DNA of 64,000 bases, from NCBI GenBank assembly GCA_032622095.1, contig CP136069.1, positions 121,078,126-121,142,125 on the forward strand, read 5' to 3'. Below, piece after piece: positions 56,991 to 64,000 of the stretch. Position 1 is the stretch's first letter. Every line of letters starts with the position of its first letter. A model generated the notes under the pieces. The model searched no databases and was not told where the DNA came from. It saw nothing but the letters and a program-made list of their open reading frames with translations. This stretch comes from Siphonodentalium dalli. Taxonomy: Eukaryota; Mollusca; Scaphopoda; Gadilida; Siphonodentaliidae. A program made the position numbers and the translations under genes.

Positions 56991-57544
56991 ACGACTTTTT
57001 GACAGTTAAAACGCAATTTTGAGGCATCTAGGTGATAACTCGATTAGTTATTTTCGATCCCATAACAATCTGTGGCACCAATGAGCGTGGTAATAACGAA
57101 AATTCATTGTGCGAGTCATAACAACGACAAGAACCGCGAATTTTGATTATTGTTTGGGTTCTCTCCTGGTCGAGTGGGTTCTATTCCCATTAATCGTTCT
57201 ATACGGGTAAAACTATTGCTAATATTTGCCATGGTTCAAACTGCCAATTTTGTGAAAGTATACAAAGATAAACACAACAAACTATGCATTATGTTGAAAT
57301 TTGCACCACTTGTCATTAATTTCGACGAATTACACTGCCTTTCTATGCTTATCCAATAAGCTGTGTTACGCCTATCAAAATTCACAAAGTCGCCAGCTAG
57401 TTTGAAAAATAACGCGTTTTGCAGGCCCGACATTTCCATGAGTCAACAGCCGGTTAACAATAGTGAAATTTCATTGCGCTGGACTTAAAGCGTGAGCGTA
57501 GACGGGATATATAGAGTTATCTGTCTTGTATTTTATCTATTATA
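56991..57544. other. No gene recognised
   Basis: Short AT-rich frames only. Confidence 0.4.
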
Positions 57545-58105
57545 TATTTTGGAACTTCTGTCTGTATGTATGTATTTGTGTTATAGACTCGAAAAACTGC
57601 TCGACCGATCCGACTCAAATTTGGTGTGTAGGCCTACTTTGATCCGGGGAACAATATGGGCGGGTCCAATTTCACGTGCGTCCGTGTCCTTGACCTTGAC
57701 CTCGCTCAAATACGCTCATATAGGCATGTTTCTGGACCTCGACCGATCCCACTCAAATTTGGTAACTGGTTCTACTTTGATCACGGGAACAATATGGGCG
57801 GGTCCAATTTCAATTGCGATCGTGTCCTTGACCTTGACCTCGCTCATATACGCTCATATGGGCATCTTTCTGGACCTCGACCAATCCGACTCAAATTTGG
57901 TATAATGTAGGCCTACTTTGATCCCGGGAACAATATGGGTGGGTCCAATTTCACGTGCGACCATGTCCTTGACCTTGATAATATTCGCTCATATAGGCAT
58001 GTTTCCGGGCCGATCGAACAATAGTTTGCCCAGGCGGAGACGATCACAAAAAAAATCCTAAATAGCCCGGACGAAGAGGGCCGGGCACATCGGCTAGTGT
58101 TGTCT
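57545..58105 (+). repeat. ~142-bp tandem repeat, three units plus 3' end
   Basis: Units contain CTCGACCGATCCGACTCAAA, GGGAACAATATGGGCGGGTC, CAATTTCACGTGCG and CTTGACCTTGACCTCGCTCA, then CATATAGGCATGTTTCTGG. The array ends in a short hairpin-like GGGCCGGGC segment near 58,078. A single inverted copy is at 38,527-38,700. Confidence 0.85.
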
Positions 58106-58349
58106 ATTTTCGTAGACGTATTTTACTCAACAAAAAGCCAAAAATAAGACGTTACAAGTTAGTTGACACCCATACAATGCTCTGATTACGCAGTTTATGA
58201 AGTTTATGTCGGGCATCCGCTTGCTGGATGATAATTATCGAGGTTATATTATAGAATTCTAGAATATGCAGCTATTAAAGCATATACAAGCACGGCAATC
58301 TTCCATTCAATCATATTTTAGATTGACTAGGGATCTCTGATTTTATAAT

Positions 58350-58650
58350 AGAAGATATAAAAAAGCAAAGAATCCTACAGTTACAAATATTATTATATTG
58401 ATGTTAAACCTTTGGTTACTAAATGCGCTGTAATGAGAATTGACTTGAATCTTATTGATTAATTTGTAGGAATTCTTAGCTATTAAGTTCAACAAGCAGT
58501 AAAATATAAAAAAGAATCATGCAGTTACAAATATTATTATATGGATGTTAATTCTTTGATGACTAAATGTGCTATAAAGAGCAGCTACTTGAATCCTATT
58601 GATTCATTTGTAGCAATGCTCAGCTATTAAATTCAACATGCAGTAACAGA
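58350..58650 (+). repeat. ~150-bp tandem duplication
   Basis: The segment from about 58,352 to 58,500 repeats at about 58,503-58,650. Both contain CAGTTACAAATATTATTATA, TTGAAT-CTATTGATT-ATTTG and CAGCTATTAA-TTCAACA-GCAGTAA-type phrases with moderate divergence. Confidence 0.8.
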
Positions 58651-58710
58651 TTGTTTGAATTATTAGCTAAACATTCATACAAATGAATCATTAAAAATTA
58701 GTGTTATGGG

Positions 58711-59024
58711 TATCTGAACCTGGCTATTACAAGGCACATTATTATTCCTCGCTACTAACGTGTCAAGTGAGCAGGGACGTGGGCTGGAGGGTATCCAATG
58801 TTGGGGCGTCCACCTTTCCAACCGCACCATCCCCTTGAAACATACCAAACTCATGCACAAGGCCTGGGCTTTGGTTTTCCCCAACTGCATGACACAATAT
58901 AGCTCTAGATTGTATACCATTGTGAAGTGAATTGATCAGTAGCCTTTGATTGGCCACCATGCAAACCGGGGGGAGAAACTCAGGATACATGGGCCCAGTG
59001 AGAAAATGTGGATATCTGAACCTG
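58711..59024. mobile_element. Possible 290-bp insertion with 12-bp duplication
   Basis: TATCTGAACCTG occurs at 58,711-58,722 and again at 59,013-59,024, enclosing 290 bp that are clearly richer in G+C than the surroundings. A 12-bp direct repeat is typical of target-primed LINE-type insertion. The minus strand of the insert is open in overlapping frames (for example 59,065-58,763), but no family is recognised. No A-tail is obvious. Confidence 0.4.
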
Positions 59025-60399
59025 AAAATTGCAAAAAACATATAGACTGGCTTCAAGATTCCCAAGGATTGGAAATGTTCCCAACTGATGGAGAGAGAGA
59101 TGATTTATTTTGTACAAGAGCATACATTATTTAATACAAAGCATACTAATTAAATGGAATTAGATTATTTGTCCATTAAACCAGTTTCTTGCCAATTGGG
59201 GGGGGGGGGGTAAATGTGATATAGAAAACTAGATCACACCTGCTCCCTACTAGTACTTCATGTCCACCCATCATGAGTTTTGGATCAACCCTAAAGAAGA
59301 GGTGTCCATTTGTATATGTCAAATATGGTTGATTACATGTTTAAAGTGTAGGAAAGTATGCAAATGTTAGTCTAAAAACGACAAAATCCCCACTATTAAA
59401 TTGTTGTCACATCAAATTAAGAGAACAATTTCAACATATTGTTGGTGTTAAATTTCAAACCAATCTATTGTAAGATAAGAAATTTGTAACTGTTGAACAT
59501 TTTGACCAAAGTTGGGGATAGACACCAATTAAGCACCCCCTCCCAAGCCCCCACCACCCCAATCACGTCATAACATATCAGTGATTCAGTTGAACGTGAT
59601 TTCATAAGTTATATTCATGTCTGGGCGACAAACATGTGTAAATGTCCCCCAGGCGGACTTCAGAGAAGGAAATATGATGGCGCTGGCATTGAAATATTGT
59701 CACACCTGGATCTTTCAATAATGCCCAGATTAAGTAAATGAATATAACATATCATATTCTCCTGAGGGTAGATTTATATTACCATTGGTCATTTATATAG
59801 GCGGGCATGATTATGATACTATACTCATCGGGACTTTCAATATTTTATTTCTGCCTATTAATGTCACTTAATCTCCCGTATTAGGTATTTATTGTGTTAT
59901 TTCTTAATATACCTGTTCTATTATGCAAATTACATAAGCTACGGTCATTATCTGGTTTAAAATGTCAGATACACAAGACGATTTTCGGACCCAAGTGCAG
60001 AAATCGTTCGAATAAATCTCATGGACAGAACCGTCACAGCCATGATCGGTTTGAAATAGAACCGTAACACGCACCCGTGTTGATTACGAGGTCACAGCTC
60101 CCAATTATCAACCCCTATCGGGATACTTTCTCAGCTATTTTACAAAAGAATAACACGGGTACACTTTAAAGTCAGTGTTTGTCTTCAGAATGCGTTTCAT
60201 ATTTTATACGCCACGAAAAATAAAGAAATTGCGTCCACGTGGCTTGAATTTCAGTGGTAACATGTTGATATTTACGCGTTAACTCGCTAATACCGAGTTA
60301 ATTGTGGTCTAGAGTTCAGGTTTCGATAACACGGCACTTCTGCAGCCTCTGTTCATTCAGGAAAGTTTAATATATTCAAGATATCTATAATTATGCGTG
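59025..60399. other. No gene; possible noncoding element around 59,650-59,950
   Basis: A G-run lies at about 59,200. A canonical octamer ATGCAAAT is at 59,923-59,930 in a stretch of balanced composition. That is compatible with a regulatory element but is weak evidence. Confidence 0.25.
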
Positions 60400-60515
60400 A
60401 TTTTGTCACAAAAATGATTATTTTCAATCATCAGGAACCGTAACAAATCAGGCAAGAACCATCACACTACCGGCGATAGAACGATTTCCGATGTAACAGT
60501 TCCGACACAGTGATT
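60400..60515 (-). repeat. Inverted partner of 56,884-56,990
   Basis: GGAACCGTAACAAATCAGGC, AAGAACCATCACACTACCGG and CGATAGAACGATTTCCGATG are the complement of the 56.9-kb copy, with small differences. Confidence 0.8.
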
Positions 60516-62362
60516 GTTTCATTATATTCTCAAACTTGTTAAATTGTGGTTTGCTATGTTGTCTTCGCAATGTTTCGTCAACTTGATTAAACTCACATTA
60601 AGCATCTTAATAAGTATGATACTGGAGATACAAAATTATTGCCCTAACCTGAATGCAAGTTATCAATGGCTCGTTGTGATGTTATCGAGATACGACATTA
60701 AAGCACTTATGACTTTGTCTAAGATTTTCTGATATGTAAATTATGAATATTTAGCTGTATTATATTGGGTTGATAGGTCATCCAAACGTCGATTTTCACA
60801 TCCTTGATATCACCCACATTCACATTCCAATTTATACTTTTAATGTGATTGATGTTTGTAACATTTACGGAAGAAACGTTATCAGAAAACTATATTTAAA
60901 AATAATGGGACGTGGGTATTTTTTTGTCGGGGAGGGGGTGGCTCCCCACCGTATAATCCCCTTGAACAACAATGTTCTAATTCTGTAAAATGTGACCCCA
61001 ACTGTGTTTGAATTTTTCTAACTGGCACCCCACGCTTTCAAGGATTTCGCGACCAAAAGCAAACATATCTAAAAAAAATTTACAAAAGGAAGTTGACAAT
61101 ATTTAACCTGATAGCGCATTGCTCTGTCAATAAAAATGCGAATAATGCTATGTGGGACCAATATACTGCTAGTATGGATGGCAACGCGATATCCAGTGTT
61201 CTGTGTAAGGCATTAGACGCAATATTCACGGACTAACGTTAAACATTTAATGTTGTTGTCGGACATGTGGCTTGCCAAATAACACAATTAACACATGTCA
61301 TTGGCATTAAATTTCTTCATGCAAAGTCACCCACAAAACACAAATAGAACCAGGTGACATTTGCGCACAGGTGGTACTTATCAATCACAAATCAAAGCGA
61401 CTTGAGTCCTTAATTCGCGATTGTTTAAAGCTTGTACTTTCATGGAAAGAACATGACGATATAGGCATACCTTGATCTTAGATGGATTATTTGTATTGTT
61501 CGAGTTACGATAATCTGATGCTGACATTAATTTTGTTAATTATTGTTTGTGAGTAAACGACATCCAAATCCAATTTCAATAAAATCCAAAGTTTGTTTAT
61601 AAACGATGGCTAGAATCGCCAAAATCTCCAAATTGGGGCAATGAATATAAGAACAAAATGTGTCTAGTTTTTTAATTTTCTCCCTGTTTGTGGATTGTCT
61701 ACATGCGCCTGGGAAATGTTTAACCATCAGACCATCGCGAAGGTACCAAGTCGGTTTAAGTGCAATAAATATTACATGCGTGATCACACCTATGACATAA
61801 TTATACTGAATAATTCCACGATTGATTCTCACCGGATCGATATGGAAGCTAACTTCGGAAACTTTCCAGCTATGCCATCATTGATGGAAATGTAAAGCTC
61901 TAGTTCACATATCAAACAACAAGCACACATTATATTCTTACACAATTATCTATTATGTATATAGTCTATTTCCGGTGTGTGCACGCCCTTGCACGTGGGG
62001 ACTATGATGCTCTTTAAAGCCATTTATTCATATACTATTCTGATAGAAAAGATTGATCCATCAAAGTACTTCGGGGAGCACAGAGGGCGGCGTTTTATTA
62101 CATAAAAAGGGTCTGCATTTTATTTCAGAAATTAACGGAGAGTTCAATGAGGACACGGGATTTTGGTAGCGAGTCAAATCAACAAACATCTTTAACCCCG
62201 AGGGGATTCATACAAAGTCTTCTGAATTTGTAGGCAGTGAAAACCAACGGTGGGAAATTACGTGGTTTCGAGTTGATGAGTACCATGCATTCAAAATGGC
62301 CGAGGCGATTGCAAACGCGACCAGAAACGAGGAAAAGGGTAATAAACTAGTATAATCATTTA
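60516..62362. other. No gene recognised
   Basis: No supported feature in 1.85 kb. Confidence 0.4.
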
Positions 62363-62990
62363 TTACATGATCCTACCCTTATTCAATTGAATAAACCCAT
62401 TCTATAAATTGTGATATTAAACGTTCGTTTAACAACAGAAAATAGTTCCAGATGACCTTAGACTTTGTCGTCTTTTTACATTCCGTACGCTACATCTCAA
62501 AATATTATGGCTTCCAATATTTTCCCAACAAACTATAATGAATGAAGAAAGTTTGAAAAGTTATTTCATTAAATATACGCCATTAAATACGCCAAGAGTG
62601 TTTATTTATCTGGGACTATTTCTTTACGCGGGCAAACAACGTATAGTTACGTGAAACGTCATCGCATGCCTTATATAATCCGATATTAGTTGCGCGTCCC
62701 ATTTGCCAGGGCGTAAGGGCGACCTCCGGGTGAGCTCACACCGTCCTCGTGCCGCCCTTCGGGCGGGCACGCAAATCCTGTTCCTGCGTCCCATTTGTTG
62801 ATTTAAGTATGTTTGGTCGAGGTTTTGGATCATGTAATAACTAGAATCTACAATGAGTCCCCAGTTTATAGCGGAATTTACAAAACTAGTTTTGTAAATT
62901 AGGTCTGGACCTCGCCAAAGGCTCGGTCTAGACGTAATTTACTGGACTCGTTTTGTAAATTCCGCTATAAACTGGGGATTCGTTGTAGAC
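62363..62990 (-). repeat. Dispersed repeat, copy C (most complete), with terminal palindrome
   Basis: Reversed copy of 1-430, continuing past its start. Its outer end is an inverted repeat: CCCAGTTTATAGCGGAATTT and ACAAAAC (62,851-62,877) pair with GTTTTGTAAATTCCGCTATA and AACTGGGGA (62,951-62,979), around AGGTCTGGACCTCGCCAAAG. This supports a foldback DNA element. An 80-bp foreign insert interrupts it at 62,706-62,785. Confidence 0.85.
62694..62797. mobile_element. 80-bp GC-rich hairpin insert with 12-bp duplication
   Basis: GCGTCCCATTTG occurs at 62,694-62,705 and 62,786-62,797; the uninterrupted copy B has it once. The insert between (62,706-62,785) is strongly GC-rich in an AT-rich setting. 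It contains GTGCCGCCCTTCGGGCGGGC followed by AC, a hairpin with a C-TTCG-G loop and one bulge. In RNA, C(UUCG)G is an exceptionally stable tetraloop, so the insert may be a copy of a structured small RNA. No Pol III box or A-tail was seen. Confidence 0.75.
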
Positions 62991-64000
62991 CCTCTATATA
63001 TTACATGATATTTTGGAAACGAGCATATGCTATACTATTTTCCAAACAAACTGATACCTAATTTGTGTCCAAACTCAGTTTTTTGTGCTAACATTCTGAC
63101 CAAAGTTTTCAGTCGAAGGATTCTCCTAGAAGTATGGTCTGGCATGTGTATTCCGCGAACCTCCAACTGGAAACTATGGTCAGAATGTTATAGAATACTA
63201 TTGATTATTTCTGAACAAATATGGTATCAACTTGTTTTTAAAATAAACTAGCTCATGTATGCTATGTTTTGTGTCCATTCCTCATATATTATGTTTATGT
63301 GCATTTGCACATTTTGAGTGCGTGGTACTCGCCAATCTCGAAACCACGTGATTCCCACAGTGAATCCGTTGTGTATTACTAATATGTAAATACTTTAATA
63401 AAGTGTTGTTACCAACACTGTTTTTCTTTATTTATAAATATAATCAGGGTTCCAGGCATTTTTTTAGCGAAATCCAGTATGATTCTTATTTTGATGTTAG
63501 CATTTAGCAAGGAAACCAAGACCCGAAAGAAGGTATCTTTTAGGCCTATATATATTCCTGTAAACGCTTATTTCATGTTTCGAAGATTTAGTTAAATGGC
63601 AGCATTAATTGTCGCATTGTTTCCGAACAAAATGGCATCGGTATACATCGGCCAGTGTTAAAATGGTTCATATTTAGTGTTCTTTCAACAGAAGAGAACC
63701 AATAGCCCTTAAAAATTACTTCTTTCATGTTCTTGTTGTAACCTGAGGTCTGAAAACCTGAATGCAATATTAAAAGCCAACAGTATTTTAACATTACACA
63801 GTATTTCATACAGAGGAAATATATTATGCAAAAGTGTCGTATCTCCTTCGATATAATGATCCAAAAGCCCGACGATGCTTATTTACGAAAAATGTATCTC
63901 CAAACTCGTTTTTCGTCATTTATTCGCAATCGCGTGAACTGGTCATGAAATTGGAGTAGATGTCGATGTGATCCATTATAATGCGCATTTTCCAATATGT
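62991..64000. other. No gene recognised
   Basis: Short frames only; nothing supported to the window's end. Confidence 0.4.

Noticed and set aside
57492-57910. 137- and 84-codon frames with repeated LDLDRS/GPRP segments
   Set aside because: Translations of the 142-bp tandem repeat.

Overview
This looks like nuclear DNA from a marine invertebrate, most likely a mollusc and probably a bivalve. The reasons are AT-rich sequence with no compact gene layout, TTAGGG-type telomere-like repeats, decayed Ty1/copia, CR1/L2/Jockey-like and L1/Tx1-like retroelements, PIF/Harbinger and piggyBac-type DNA elements, and tandem repeats of the kind that fill bivalve intergenic DNA. The placement is an inference from repeat style; no host gene in the window fixes it. 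There are no operons, prokaryotic signals, tRNA or rRNA genes, or CRISPR arrays. Every recognisable protein-coding sequence is a broken transposable element.

Layout. 1-11 kb: dispersed repeats, a decayed Harbinger transposase (4.26-4.70 kb, minus) and a 44-bp minisatellite between two copies of a ~160-bp duplication (8.49-9.05 kb). 11.5-22 kb: a retroelement graveyard with a LINE 3' end (11.5-12.5), a copia gag-pol relic on the minus strand (14.8-18.1), an adjoining LINE fragment split by an insertion (18.16-19.34) and an L1/Tx1-like ORF1 plus endonuclease relic (20.5-21.8, minus). 25.5-28.1 kb: two foldback elements built from TTAGTCA/TGACTAA units. 28.36-30.05 kb: the best preserved protein sequence, a LINE endonuclease-reverse transcriptase with one frameshift; a LINE ORF1 relic follows on the opposite strand (30.85-31.95). 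34-43 kb: several short open frames that might be exons of host genes (a secreted-protein first exon, a cysteine-rich peptide, a SEFIR/TIR-like segment), all tentative, among MITEs and another LINE tail.

42.9-58.7 kb is mostly structured repeat. It holds a telomere-like CCCTAA array enclosed by inverted repeats, a TA-flanked inverted-repeat element, a ~175-bp tandem repeat, a complete but internally degraded Harbinger element with 45-bp terminal repeats, a ~147-bp satellite, a 34-copy 47/48-bp minisatellite, a piggyBac-like MITE made of nested palindromes, and two further tandem families. 58.7-64 kb is mostly unassigned, apart from a possible 290-bp insertion and an inverted copy of the repeat that opens the window.

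The elements do not form a pathway. What unites the window is repeated evolution of palindromic DNA: many unrelated repeats are hairpins, often with tiny loops, and several carry target-site duplications readable at base level. The most unusual are the nested-palindrome TTAA element (54,784-55,157), the near-perfect 290-bp TGACTAA foldback (27,485-27,774), the inverted-repeat-bounded telomeric array (42,887-43,249) and an 80-bp GC-rich hairpin insert with a 12-bp duplication (62,706-62,785).
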